A stretch of DNA of 64,000 bases from NCBI GenBank assembly GCA_004102645.1, contig CP034928.1, positions 1,232,153 through 1,296,152 on the forward strand, given 5' to 3'. Position 1 is the first letter of the stretch; every line of letters begins with the position of its first letter. The notes beneath the pieces are model-generated. The model searched no databases. It was not told where the DNA came from and saw only the letters and a list, made by a program, of their open reading frames with translations. Both the position numbers and the translations under genes were made by a program. This DNA comes from Candidatus Bipolaricaulis sibiricus (GTDB taxonomy: Bacteria > Bipolaricaulota > Bipolaricaulia > Bipolaricaulales > Bipolaricaulaceae). Below are positions 56,938 through 64,000 of the stretch, piece by piece.

Positions 56938-57428
56938 CGGAAGCGAACCTGAAGGACGCCTTCGCCGGCGAGTCCCAGGCCCACATGCGGTACCTGATCT
57001 TCGCCGAGGTCGCGGAGGAGGAGAAGCGGCCGAACCTCGCTCGCCTGTTCCGGGCGATCGCCTACGCCGAACAGGTCCACGCCACGAACCACCTCCGGGA
57101 GCTCGGGATGGTCCGCACGAGCCCCGACAACCTCCAAGAGGCGATCGGGGGCGAGTCGTTCGAGGTTGGGGAGATGTACCCCGCCTACCACGCCGTGGCC
57201 GAGCTCCAGGGGGAGAAGGGGGCGCTGCGCTCCACCCACTACGCCCTCGAGGCGGAGAAGATCCACGCCGCGATGTACACGAAGGCGCGAGAAAGCGCCC
57301 TCGCTGGGAAGGACGTGCTGCTGGGGAGAATCCAGATCTGCGCCGTCTGCGGCCACACCGTGGAGGGCGACGCGCCGGAGCGGTGCCCAATCTGCCAGGC
57401 CCCGCGCGCGAAGTTCAAGGCGTTCTAG
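56925..57428 (+). CDS. rbr: Rubrerythrin
   Basis: 167 residues. A di-iron four-helix domain (about 1-130) has ESQAHMRY near 13, EEEKRP, AEQVHATNHL near 46, GEMYPAY near 82, and AEKIHAAMY near 112. A C-terminal rubredoxin-like Fe-Cys4 domain follows: CAVC...CPIC with 12 residues between. It reduces hydrogen peroxide to water in anaerobes, drawing electrons through the rubredoxin-like site. ACAGGAGGCAAC precedes the ATG. Confidence 0.96.
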   Translation: MRKMTEANLKDAFAGESQAHMRYLIFAEVAEEEKRPNLARLFRAIAYAEQVHATNHLRELGMVRTSPDNLQEAIGGESFEVGEMYPAYHAVAELQGEKGALRSTHYALEAEKIHAAMYTKARESALAGKDVLLGRIQICAVCGHTVEGDAPERCPICQAPRAKFKAF

Positions 57429-57443
57429 GCTGCGAGGAGGGAG

Positions 57444-58118
57444 ATGATGGACAAGCGGATGCCGTTGATTGGTGATCCCGCCCCCGCCTTCGTCGCCCAG
57501 ACGACCCGGGGGCGAATCGAGTTCCCGAAGGACTACCAGGGGAAGTGGGTCGTCCTGTTCTCACATCCGGCGGACTTCACGCCCGTTTGCACAACGGAGT
57601 TCGTGGCGTTCGCTCAGCGCTACCCGGAGTTCCAGCGGATGGGGGCCGAGCTCATCGGGCTCTCCGTGGACCACGTGTACTCCCACATCAAGTGGACGGA
57701 GTGGATCGCGGAGAAGCTCAAGGTAGAGATCCCGTTCCCCATCATCGCCGACACCACGGGGAAGATCGCTGAGCTGTACGGAATGATCCACCCCGGAGCG
57801 TCGGAGGCAGCCGCGGTCCGGGCGGTGTTCCTGGTCTGCCCGCAGGGGATCGTGCGGGCGATTGTGTACTACCCGATGAACATCGGCCGGAACATAGACG
57901 AGATCGTCCGACTCCTCAAGGCGTTCCAAACGGCGGTGAGGGAGAAGGTCGCCCTGCCCGCGGATTGGCCGAAGAACGGGCTCATCGGCGACCACGGGAT
58001 CGTCCCCCCGCCGGACACGGAGGACGGGGCGAAGAAGCGCCTCGACGAGGCCAAGGCGGGCCTGGTCGAATGCTACGACTGGTGGTTCTGCCACCGGAAG
58101 CTCAAGGAGAAGGCATGA
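57444..58118 (+). CDS. Peroxiredoxin, archaeal/Prx6-type
   Basis: 224 residues. Peroxidatic C49 lies in HPADFTPVCTTE. Two further cysteines, C210 and C216, in ECYDWWFCHRK match the spacing of the thermophilic archaeal thioredoxin peroxidase of Aeropyrum (C50, C207, C213), so the enzyme may form intramolecular disulphides and not act as a pure 1-Cys enzyme. It reduces peroxides. GAGGAGGGAG precedes the ATG pair at 57444. Its stop overlaps the ferritin start (ATGA). Confidence 0.95.
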   Translation: MMDKRMPLIGDPAPAFVAQTTRGRIEFPKDYQGKWVVLFSHPADFTPVCTTEFVAFAQRYPEFQRMGAELIGLSVDHVYSHIKWTEWIAEKLKVEIPFPIIADTTGKIAELYGMIHPGASEAAAVRAVFLVCPQGIVRAIVYYPMNIGRNIDEIVRLLKAFQTAVREKVALPADWPKNGLIGDHGIVPPPDTEDGAKKRLDEAKAGLVECYDWWFCHRKLKEKA

Positions 58119-58615
58119 TCGCCAAGAAGATGGAGAAAGCGCTGAACGAACAGATCCGGGAGGAGCTCGCCTCGGCCTACCTGTACCTGGCGATGGCGGC
58201 GTACTTCGCCCACGACGGGTGGGATGGGATGGCCGGTTGGATGAGGATTCAAGCTCGAGAGGAGCAGGAGCACGCGATGCGCCTGTTCGACCACATCGTC
58301 GAGCGGGGGGGTCAGGTCAAGCTCCCCGCGCTGGCCGAGCCCCAGGCGACGTGGGCATCGCCCCTCGCCGCGTTCCAGGCCGCGTACAAGCATGAGCAAC
58401 ACATCACAGGGTGCATCCATGGCCTGGTCGAGCTCGCCCAGGAGGAGAAGGACTACGCGGCCGAGGTGATGCTCCAGTGGTTCGTGGCCGAGCAGGTGGA
58501 AGAGGAAGACCACACGATGAAGGCAGTCCAGCTTCTGGAGAGAATGGGCAGCGAGGGCCGCGGTTTGGTGATGGCCGACCGCGAGCTCGGCCGCCGCACC
58601 GCCGAGAAGGACTAG
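58115..58615 (+). CDS. ftnA: Ferritin
   Basis: 166 residues, non-heme bacterial ferritin. Ferroxidase residues are in NEQIREELASAYLYLAMAAYF (E near 15), REEQEHAMRLFDHI (E, H near 50), VELAQEEKDY near 92 and EQVEEEDHTM near 128. It stores iron as ferrihydrite and lowers Fenton chemistry, complementing the peroxidases beside it. AAGGAGAAGGC precedes its ATG within the peroxiredoxin end. Confidence 0.95.
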   Translation: MIAKKMEKALNEQIREELASAYLYLAMAAYFAHDGWDGMAGWMRIQAREEQEHAMRLFDHIVERGGQVKLPALAEPQATWASPLAAFQAAYKHEQHITGCIHGLVELAQEEKDYAAEVMLQWFVAEQVEEEDHTMKAVQLLERMGSEGRGLVMADRELGRRTAEKD

Positions 58616-58624
58616 GAGGGACCG

Positions 58625-59017
58625 ATGGGCATCGCAACCAAGATTCAGACAGCAGACTGGAAAGCGGAGAAGCACGTTCCGGCAATCGAGTGCCCGGACC
58701 GAGTGAAGGCCGGGGAGTGGGCCACGATCAAGGTGAGCCTGGGCAAAGCCACGGCGCACCCGAACACCACCGAGCACCACATCCGCTGGATCGGAGCCTA
58801 CTTCGCCCCCGATGGGGAGAAGTTCATCTACGACCTCGGAAGGTTTGAGATGGCCGCCCACGGCGAGGCCGTGGCCGGCCCGAACCAGGGCCCGGTGTAC
58901 ACCCACCACGAGGTCACGTTCTCGTTCAAGACCGCGAAACCAGGGACGCTCCACGCCCTGGCGTACTGCAACATCCACGGGCTGTGGGAGTCGGAGAAGC
59001 GGATCGAGCTCGGGTAG
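58625..59017 (+). CDS. sor: Superoxide reductase (neelaredoxin, class II)
   Basis: 130 residues. The catalytic iron ligands are seen as H17, H45, H51, H118 and C115 (CNIHGLW), with the active-site E15-K16 pair in AEKHVP. There is no N-terminal desulforedoxin domain, so it is the one-iron neelaredoxin type. It reduces superoxide to peroxide without making oxygen, feeding rubrerythrin and peroxiredoxin encoded upstream. AGGAGG precedes the ATG by 5 bp. Confidence 0.96.
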   Translation: MGIATKIQTADWKAEKHVPAIECPDRVKAGEWATIKVSLGKATAHPNTTEHHIRWIGAYFAPDGEKFIYDLGRFEMAAHGEAVAGPNQGPVYTHHEVTFSFKTAKPGTLHALAYCNIHGLWESEKRIELG

Positions 59018-59022
59018 GCGCG

Positions 59023-59985
59023 GTGTTCGCCCGACCACGGGTCGTCGTCTCCCGCTGCCTCGGGTTCGCCCATTGCCGGTACGACGGGAGCACGATCTCC
59101 GCGCCCGAGGTGCGGTCGCTGGAGCGCGAGGTCGAGTTCCACACCGTGTGCCCGGAGATGGGGATCGGGCTCCCGGCCCCCCGGCAGCCCCTGCGGCTTG
59201 TCGGGGAGCGGGAGCCCCGCCTCGTCCAGCCCGCCACGGGCAACGACTTCACCCACCCGATGCGACGGTTCGCCGAGGAGTTTCTCTCCTCGCTCCCTCC
59301 GGTGGACGGGTTCATCCTCAAGAACCGGTCGCCATCGTGCGGGATCGCTGATGCGAAGGTGTACTCGTCAACCGAGAAGGGGACGGCGATCGCCCGCCGG
59401 GCGGGGATGTTCGGGGGCGCGGTCCGGGAGCGGTTCCCCGACCTCCCGACCGAGGACGAGGGTCGTCTCACGAACCGCCCCCTTCGCGAGGCGTTCCTGA
59501 CCTCAATCTTCGCCCTGGCGGCCCTCCGCGAGGCGGAGGCCTCCGGACGCATGAACGATCTGGTCACGTTCCACGCCCGGAACAAGCTCCTCCTGATGGC
59601 GCTCGGGCAGGCGCGGCTCGCGGAGCTGGGGCGGATCGTGGCCAACGCCGACCGCCTTCCGGTCCTCGACGCCTTCCGCCGGTACCGGGTGGCGTTCCAG
59701 GCCGCGCTGGCCCGGCCCCTGCGCCGGCCGTCGGCGGCCAACGCCCTTCTCCACGCGTTCGGCTACGTCACGGACGGGCTCTCCCCCGGGGAGCGGGCGT
59801 ACTTCCTGGAGATCCTCGCCGAGTACCGGGCCGGGCACGTTCCACTCTCGGCGCCGGTGGGCGTCCTGCGGGCGTGGATCGTCCGGTTCGACGTCGCGTA
59901 CCTCGCCGACCAACGCCTGTTCTTCCCGTTCCCGTCCTCCCTCCTCTCCCCGGCGGACTCGGGCCAGGGGCGGGAGCCCCCGTGA
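59023..59985 (+). CDS. DUF523-DUF1722 fusion protein (YbbK-YbgA type)
   Basis: 320 residues. The DUF523 half (about 1-150) has VSRCLGFAHCRYDGS, VCPEMGIGLPAPR and LKNRSPSCGIADAKVY, with conserved cysteines that could bind a metal or sulfur. The DUF1722 half (about 175-300) has FHARNKLLLMALGQ and the later FGYVTDGLSPGERAYFLE helices. YbgA/DUF1722 genes are often beside photolyase genes, as in E. coli ybgA-phrB and here. Function is not established; a role in DNA light repair or thiolated-nucleotide metabolism has been suggested by context. GTG start chosen for the conserved VSRCLGF opening. Confidence 0.88.
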   Translation: MFARPRVVVSRCLGFAHCRYDGSTISAPEVRSLEREVEFHTVCPEMGIGLPAPRQPLRLVGEREPRLVQPATGNDFTHPMRRFAEEFLSSLPPVDGFILKNRSPSCGIADAKVYSSTEKGTAIARRAGMFGGAVRERFPDLPTEDEGRLTNRPLREAFLTSIFALAALREAEASGRMNDLVTFHARNKLLLMALGQARLAELGRIVANADRLPVLDAFRRYRVAFQAALARPLRRPSAANALLHAFGYVTDGLSPGERAYFLEILAEYRAGHVPLSAPVGVLRAWIVRFDVAYLADQRLFFPFPSSLLSPADSGQGREPP

Positions 59986-60884
59986 GGATCGGCTACCCGT
60001 GTCTCAACCTCGGGCTCTCCTGCCGGCCCAGCCGCACCCTGCGGCTCGCATCGCTCGCCGAGGAGCGCCTGTTCGCCACCGTCGACGGGAACCTCCGCTG
60101 CATGGAGGAGATCGTCCGCTGGAACGCGGCGCACGGGCTCCTCTTCCTTCGCATCACGTCCGATCTTGTGCCGCTCGCGTCCCATCCGCAGAACCGCGTT
60201 CCGTGGGCTGAGGTGCTCGCCCCCCGCTTCGCGGAGATCGGGGCCCTCATCCGCCAGTCCGGGATGAGGATTTCGATGCACCCAGGGCAGTACACCCTGC
60301 TCTCTTCCCCGCGGCCAGAGGTGACCGCGGCCGCGCGGGCCGACCTCGCCTACCACGCCCAGGTCCTCGACCTCCTCGGGCTCGACCGGACGGCGAAGAT
60401 TCAGATCCACGGGGGCGGGGTGTACGGGGCGCGGACGGCGGCCGTGGCGCGGTTCGCCGCCGCGGTGGACGCCCTTCCGCCCGCGGTGCGAGAGCGGCTC
60501 GTCGTGGAGAACGATGAGCGGCTGTACACGTTCAGCGACGTCCTCGGCCTCCACGCGATGACCGGGCTTCCCGTCGTTCTCGATGCGTTCCACCACGCCC
60601 TGAACGGGGATGGGCGGTCCCTCGGGGAGGCCCTCGCCGCCCAGGCGGAGACCTGGGGGTGGGAGGACGGACTCCCGATCGTCGACTACTCGTCCCCCCT
60701 CCCTAGCGGCCGCACGGGCCGCCACGCCCAGACCCTCGACGAAGGTGACTTCGCCCGGTTCATCGAGGGGAGCCGCCCCCACGACTTCGACCTCATGCTC
60801 GAGGTCAAGGACAAGGAGCAGAGCGCCCTCCGTGCGCTCGCCCTCGCCCAGGGCGATCCCCGGCTCGTGGCGGAGGCCGGCTGA
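59982..60884 (+). CDS. uvsE: UV-damage endonuclease
   Basis: 300 residues, UVDE TIM-barrel family. RIGYPCLNLGL at the N-terminus, RITSDLVPLASHP near 55, MRISMHPGQYTLLSSP near 95, KIQIHGGGVYGAR near 137, VVENDERLYTFSDV near 168, and LDAFHHALN near 197 carry the metal-binding His and Glu residues; EVKDKEQSALRAL is the C-terminal signature. It nicks DNA 5' to UV photoproducts and abasic sites. Its GTG overlaps the stop of the previous gene (GTGA). Confidence 0.95.
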   Translation: MRIGYPCLNLGLSCRPSRTLRLASLAEERLFATVDGNLRCMEEIVRWNAAHGLLFLRITSDLVPLASHPQNRVPWAEVLAPRFAEIGALIRQSGMRISMHPGQYTLLSSPRPEVTAAARADLAYHAQVLDLLGLDRTAKIQIHGGGVYGARTAAVARFAAAVDALPPAVRERLVVENDERLYTFSDVLGLHAMTGLPVVLDAFHHALNGDGRSLGEALAAQAETWGWEDGLPIVDYSSPLPSGRTGRHAQTLDEGDFARFIEGSRPHDFDLMLEVKDKEQSALRALALAQGDPRLVAEAG

Positions 60885-61864
60885 TGGCCGCCGTGGGGAT
60901 CGCCGTCGGATTGCTGCTTGTCTTCCTCGCGGTCGCCCCGCTCGTGGTGCCCCTTCCTCCCCTTCGCGAGACGGTCCCGCCGGAGGAACTCGCCGATCCC
61001 GACAGCCAGTTCGTCCTCCTGAACGGTGTTCGGGTCCACTACAAGACGGCCGGGTCCGGGAAGCCGGGGTTCGTCCTGCTTCACGGGTTCGGCGCGAGCG
61101 CCTTCTCCTGGCGCGAGGTCGTACCGGCCCTTGCCGAGTGGGGGACGACGGTCGCGTTCGATCGGCCGGGGTTCGGTCTCACCGAGCGCCCGCTTGCCTG
61201 GACGGGCGAGAACCCCTACGCGGCGCAGAGCCAGGTCGCCCTCACCCTCGGATTGATGGACGCGTTGGGAATCGACAGGGCCGTCCTTGTCGGGCATTCA
61301 GCGGGAGGGGGGACCGCCCTTCTCACCGCCCTCACCCATCCGGAGCGCGTCGCGGCGCTGGTCCTCGTGGCGCCGGCCGTGGGAGCTGAGGGGGGACTCC
61401 CCGCCTGGCTCCGTCCCCTCCTCGCTACTCCCCAGGCGCGCCGCCTGGGGCCCCTCCTCGTGAGGAGAATCCGAGACCAGGGCCGCACCATCCTGCAGCA
61501 GTCGTGGCACGATCCCCGTCTCCTGACCCCGGACGTGATCGCTGGGTATGAGACCCCGCTCCGCGCGGAGAACTGGGACCGCGGGCTGTGGGAGTTCGCC
61601 CTCGCCGCCAGCCCGACCGGCGTGAGCGGTCGGCTGGCGGAGATTCGAGTCCCGACGCTCGTCGTGACGGGTGACGATGACCGAATCGTCCCCATGCAGC
61701 GGGCAGCAGAGCTTGCGGCCAGGATCCCGGACGCCGAGTTGGTCGTCCTCGCTGCGTGTGGACACCTGCCCCACGAGGAGCGCCCCCAGGCGTTCCTCGA
61801 CGCCGTCGCCTCCTTCCTTGCCCGCCACGGCCTCATCGCGATGGCAGAACCAGGCGAGCCATGA
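60884..61864 (+). CDS. Membrane-anchored alpha/beta hydrolase
   Basis: 326 residues. An N-terminal span (GIAVGLLLVFLAVAPLVVPLP) probably anchors it with the catalytic part outside the cytoplasm. Catalytic triad: nucleophile Ser in VGHSAGGGTA near 142, Asp in GDDDRIVP near 263 and His in CGHLPHEE near 292; the oxyanion region is LLHGFGASAFSW. Substrate unknown (ester, lactone or epoxide). It overlaps uvsE by one base and photolyase by 4 bp, so it belongs to the stress operon despite its unexpected type. Confidence 0.88.
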   Translation: MAAVGIAVGLLLVFLAVAPLVVPLPPLRETVPPEELADPDSQFVLLNGVRVHYKTAGSGKPGFVLLHGFGASAFSWREVVPALAEWGTTVAFDRPGFGLTERPLAWTGENPYAAQSQVALTLGLMDALGIDRAVLVGHSAGGGTALLTALTHPERVAALVLVAPAVGAEGGLPAWLRPLLATPQARRLGPLLVRRIRDQGRTILQQSWHDPRLLTPDVIAGYETPLRAENWDRGLWEFALAASPTGVSGRLAEIRVPTLVVTGDDDRIVPMQRAAELAARIPDAELVVLAACGHLPHEERPQAFLDAVASFLARHGLIAMAEPGEP

Positions 61865-63225
61865 ACACCCCCGTAGAGCGAGAACGGGTGCAGGTGAGGA
61901 ACACCCGCCCCCTGCGCCCGGGAAGGTACGTCCTCTACTGGATGCAGGCCTCGCAGCGGGCAAGGTGGAACCCGGCCCTCGAGCACGCAATCGCCCTCGC
62001 CAATGACCGGGACCTCCCTGTACTCGTGGGGTTCGGCCTGAGTCCCCGGTACCCCGAGGCGACCCTCCGGCCATACGCGTTCATGGTCGCCGGCCTCCGG
62101 GAGACGGAGCGGGATCTTCGCGACCGGGGGATCGCGCTCGTCGTTCGAATCGGCGACCCACCGGCGGTGGCCCTCGACCTCGCCCGGGACGCGGCAGGGG
62201 TCGTCGTGGACCGTGGGTACCTCCGCCCTGGCCGGGCGTGGCGGGCCGCGGTCGCCGCGGGGGCACCGTGCCCCGTGATCGAGGTCGAGGGCGACGCTGT
62301 GGTCCCCGTTGAGCTCGCCTACGACCGCGCCGCGTGGAGCGCAGCCGTCCTCCGGCGACGGATCGTGCCCCTCGTCGACCGGTTCCTCCAGCCCCTGGCC
62401 GAGGGCGCCCCCTGCCGCCCGTCTCTCGGGCTCGACATCCCCGGCGTCGACCTCGACGACGATCGGATTCTGGACGGCCTCGACCTCGACCCGTCCGTCC
62501 CCCCGGTCGACCTCCCCGCGGGCCCCACGGCGGCCCGAGCGCGGCTCGCGTTGTTTCTCGAGGAGAGCCTCCCCCGCTACGCCGATCGCCGGAGCGATCC
62601 CAGCGCCAACGCGACGTCCGGCCTGAGCCCGTACCTCCACTTCGGCCAGATCTCCCCAGTCGAGGTGGCGTGGCGGGTCCGCGCCGCCGGGGGCGCGGGG
62701 GCGGAGGCGTTCGTCGAGGAGCTCGTTGTGCGGCGGGAACTTGCCCTGAACTTCACCCTCTACAACGCCCACTACGACCGGTTCGAGGGCGTCCCCGCCT
62801 GGGCCCGGGAGTCCCTTGCCGCCCACGCCGCCGACCCCCGCCCGGCGACCTACGACCCCGCGGCCCTCGACGGGGCGCACACCGACGACCCGGTCTGGAA
62901 CGCAGCCCAACAGGAGCTCCGCTGCACCGGGACGATCCACGGCTACCTCCGGATGTACTGGGGCAAGCAGATCCTCCTCTGGACGCCCGACCCGGAGCGC
63001 GCGTTCCGCCTCGCCCTTCACCTCAACAACCGCTATGGGCTCGACGGCCGCGACCCGTCGAGCTACGCCGGGGTCGGGTGGTGCTTCGGCCTCCACGACC
63101 GGCCGTTCCCGGAGCGGCCGGTGTGGGGGAAGGTTCGTCCGATGACGCGGCGCGGGCTCGAGGCCAAGTTCGACCTCCAGCCGTACCTCGCCCGGATCGC
63201 GTCACTGGCACGCCACAAGGAGTAG
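61861..63225 (+). CDS. phr: Class II CPD photolyase
   Basis: 454 residues. N-terminal alpha/beta antenna domain (about 1-170: GRYVLYWMQASQRARWNPALEHA in outline) and the helical FAD domain with SGLSPYLHFGQISP near 258, ELVVRRELALNFTLYN near 288 and the class II signature MYWGKQILLWTPDPERAF near 364 and NNRYGLDGRDPSSYAGVGWCFG. It splits cyclobutane pyrimidine dimers using light. The ATG 61861 overlaps the hydrolase stop; the open frame upstream belongs to the hydrolase in another frame. Confidence 0.95.
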   Translation: MNTPVERERVQVRNTRPLRPGRYVLYWMQASQRARWNPALEHAIALANDRDLPVLVGFGLSPRYPEATLRPYAFMVAGLRETERDLRDRGIALVVRIGDPPAVALDLARDAAGVVVDRGYLRPGRAWRAAVAAGAPCPVIEVEGDAVVPVELAYDRAAWSAAVLRRRIVPLVDRFLQPLAEGAPCRPSLGLDIPGVDLDDDRILDGLDLDPSVPPVDLPAGPTAARARLALFLEESLPRYADRRSDPSANATSGLSPYLHFGQISPVEVAWRVRAAGGAGAEAFVEELVVRRELALNFTLYNAHYDRFEGVPAWARESLAAHAADPRPATYDPAALDGAHTDDPVWNAAQQELRCTGTIHGYLRMYWGKQILLWTPDPERAFRLALHLNNRYGLDGRDPSSYAGVGWCFGLHDRPFPERPVWGKVRPMTRRGLEAKFDLQPYLARIASLARHKE

Positions 63226-63228
63226 ACC

Positions 63229-64000
63229 ATGCGCACATCTGCCGTTGTCGTAGCCTTGATCGTTGGGCTCGGCGCCCTGGGCGCGGAGCAGCCGCTCCCC
63301 GGTCCGTTCCCGACGCGAGTGGCCGAGTTTGGGCTCGTCGACCCCAGCCGCGGCCGCCGGGTGGAGGTCGTGCTCGTCGCCCCTGAGGGACACGGACCGT
63401 TCCCGTTCGTCGCCTTCAGCCCGGGGTTCCTCCTCTCGGGCCGGGAGTACCAGTCCACCGCAGTCCTCCTCGCGTCCCACGGGATCGCAGTGGCCCTCCT
63501 CACCTACGACGTGACCCTGTTCACGGCGGACCACCGCCTGCTCGCCGGGGACCTACGGTTCGTCCTGGGAGCGCTTCCCCCTGCCGCGGCCGAACGGGGC
63601 GTGTCACTCGATCCCGAACAAATCGCGCTCGCCGGGCACTCGCTGGGGGGCAAGCTCTCGTTCCTCGTCGCCGCCGAGGTGCCTACCGTGCGAGCGGTGG
63701 CTGGTCTCGACCCGGTGGACGGAGGCGCACCAGGTACCGACGACCCCATCCGCTTTCCCCGTGCTGCAGATCGCATGGCCGAGATCACAGCCCCCAAGCT
63801 CCTCCTCGGTGCCGAGCGAGGTGGAGAGGCCCGGTTCGGGATGCCCTGCGCACCCCGCGACGCCAACTACGCGCGCCTGTTCGAACGGGCCATCTCCTCG
63901 GCGGTAGAGGTGACCCAGCTGGGGGCGGGCCACATGGACTACCTCGACAACCCGAACTGCGGGTTCGCCTGCGCGGTGTGCATCCCTGGTGCCGATCCCA
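63229..64000 (+). CDS. Secreted alpha/beta hydrolase (chlorophyllase/PAF-acetylhydrolase-like), partial
   Basis: 257 residues to the window edge, C-terminus missing. Signal peptide MRTSAVVVALIVGLGALGAEQ. An esterase-type fold follows: PEGHGPFPFVAFSPGFLLSG (oxyanion strand), LASHGIAVALLTYD, and the nucleophile Ser in LAGHSLGGKLSFL near 145; a likely catalytic His is in GAGHMDYLDN near 237. This resembles chlorophyllase-like and platelet-activating-factor acetylhydrolase-like esterases. AAGGAG precedes the ATG and overlaps the photolyase end, so it continues the operon. Confidence 0.8.
   Translation, partial: MRTSAVVVALIVGLGALGAEQPLPGPFPTRVAEFGLVDPSRGRRVEVVLVAPEGHGPFPFVAFSPGFLLSGREYQSTAVLLASHGIAVALLTYDVTLFTADHRLLAGDLRFVLGALPPAAAERGVSLDPEQIALAGHSLGGKLSFLVAAEVPTVRAVAGLDPVDGGAPGTDDPIRFPRAADRMAEITAPKLLLGAERGGEARFGMPCAPRDANYARLFERAISSAVEVTQLGAGHMDYLDNPNCGFACAVCIPGADP

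Overview
GC-rich bacterial chromosome segment, densely coding, with many 1-17 bp gene overlaps and no rRNA, tRNA, CRISPR array, prophage or intact insertion sequence seen. The gene content (superoxide reductase, rubrerythrin, thioferritin-like Dps and PerR, with no catalase or SOD here) points to an anaerobe or microaerophile that meets oxygen and light. MEP-pathway isoprenoid genes (ispD, ispF), glgA, the Liv and Dpp importers, RseP and exported beta-rich proteins fit a diderm bacterium. The style resembles deep-branching candidate phyla such as Bipolaricaulota/Acetothermia, but that is a guess, not a demonstrated assignment.

Layout. 1-2.8 kb: class III aminotransferase (cut by the window edge) and an RNase Z-like hydrolase, divergent from serS. 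3.2-6.6 kb: a secreted NosD/Ig-like protein and glycogen synthase. 6.6-13.2 kb: a branched-chain (Liv) ABC importer split into two convergent operons, livKHM (+) and acyl-CoA ligase-livG-livF (-). 13.3-15.5 kb: a serine palmitoyltransferase-like enzyme with an SDR reductase. 15.6-30.4 kb: a long minus-strand catabolic region: IclR regulator, class V aminotransferase, then a RidA-led operon with a Dpp-type importer, three hydrolases (amidohydrolase, M20, creatininase), two threonine-synthase-like enzymes, a DgaE-like PLP lyase, KDPG aldolase and KDG kinase. 30.5-39.1 kb: housekeeping genes (recA-recX, ispF, rseP, tilS, yebC, sir2, cinA/pncC).

39.1-55.3 kb: envelope and transport genes: a flippase-like membrane protein, two paralogous export modules (each a small secreted protein, a LolD-type ATPase and a MacB-type permease; the second adds a beta-rich exported protein and faces a two-component system), ftsEX with prmC, a lipoprotein with ispD, and mutS. 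55.7-64 kb: an apparent single PerR-headed operon running to the window end: perR, DPSL thioferritin, cytochrome b5-like, rubrerythrin, 1-Cys-type peroxiredoxin, ferritin, superoxide reductase, DUF523/DUF1722, UV-damage endonuclease, alpha/beta hydrolase, class II photolyase and a secreted esterase-like protein. It joins peroxide/superoxide/iron defence with UV repair.

Functional reading. The strongest system-level signals are (1) the PerR oxidative/UV operon with a near-consensus Fur-family operator on its promoter, (2) the duplicated secreted-protein/MacB modules, (3) the RidA-Dpp-DgaE-KDG operon, which could import and deaminate an unidentified nitrogenous compound into central metabolism, and (4) the SPT-SDR pair, which could make sphingoid-like bases. 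Several genes have a good -10 hexamer only 6-13 bp before the start codon and no Shine-Dalgarno, so leaderless mRNAs are likely.
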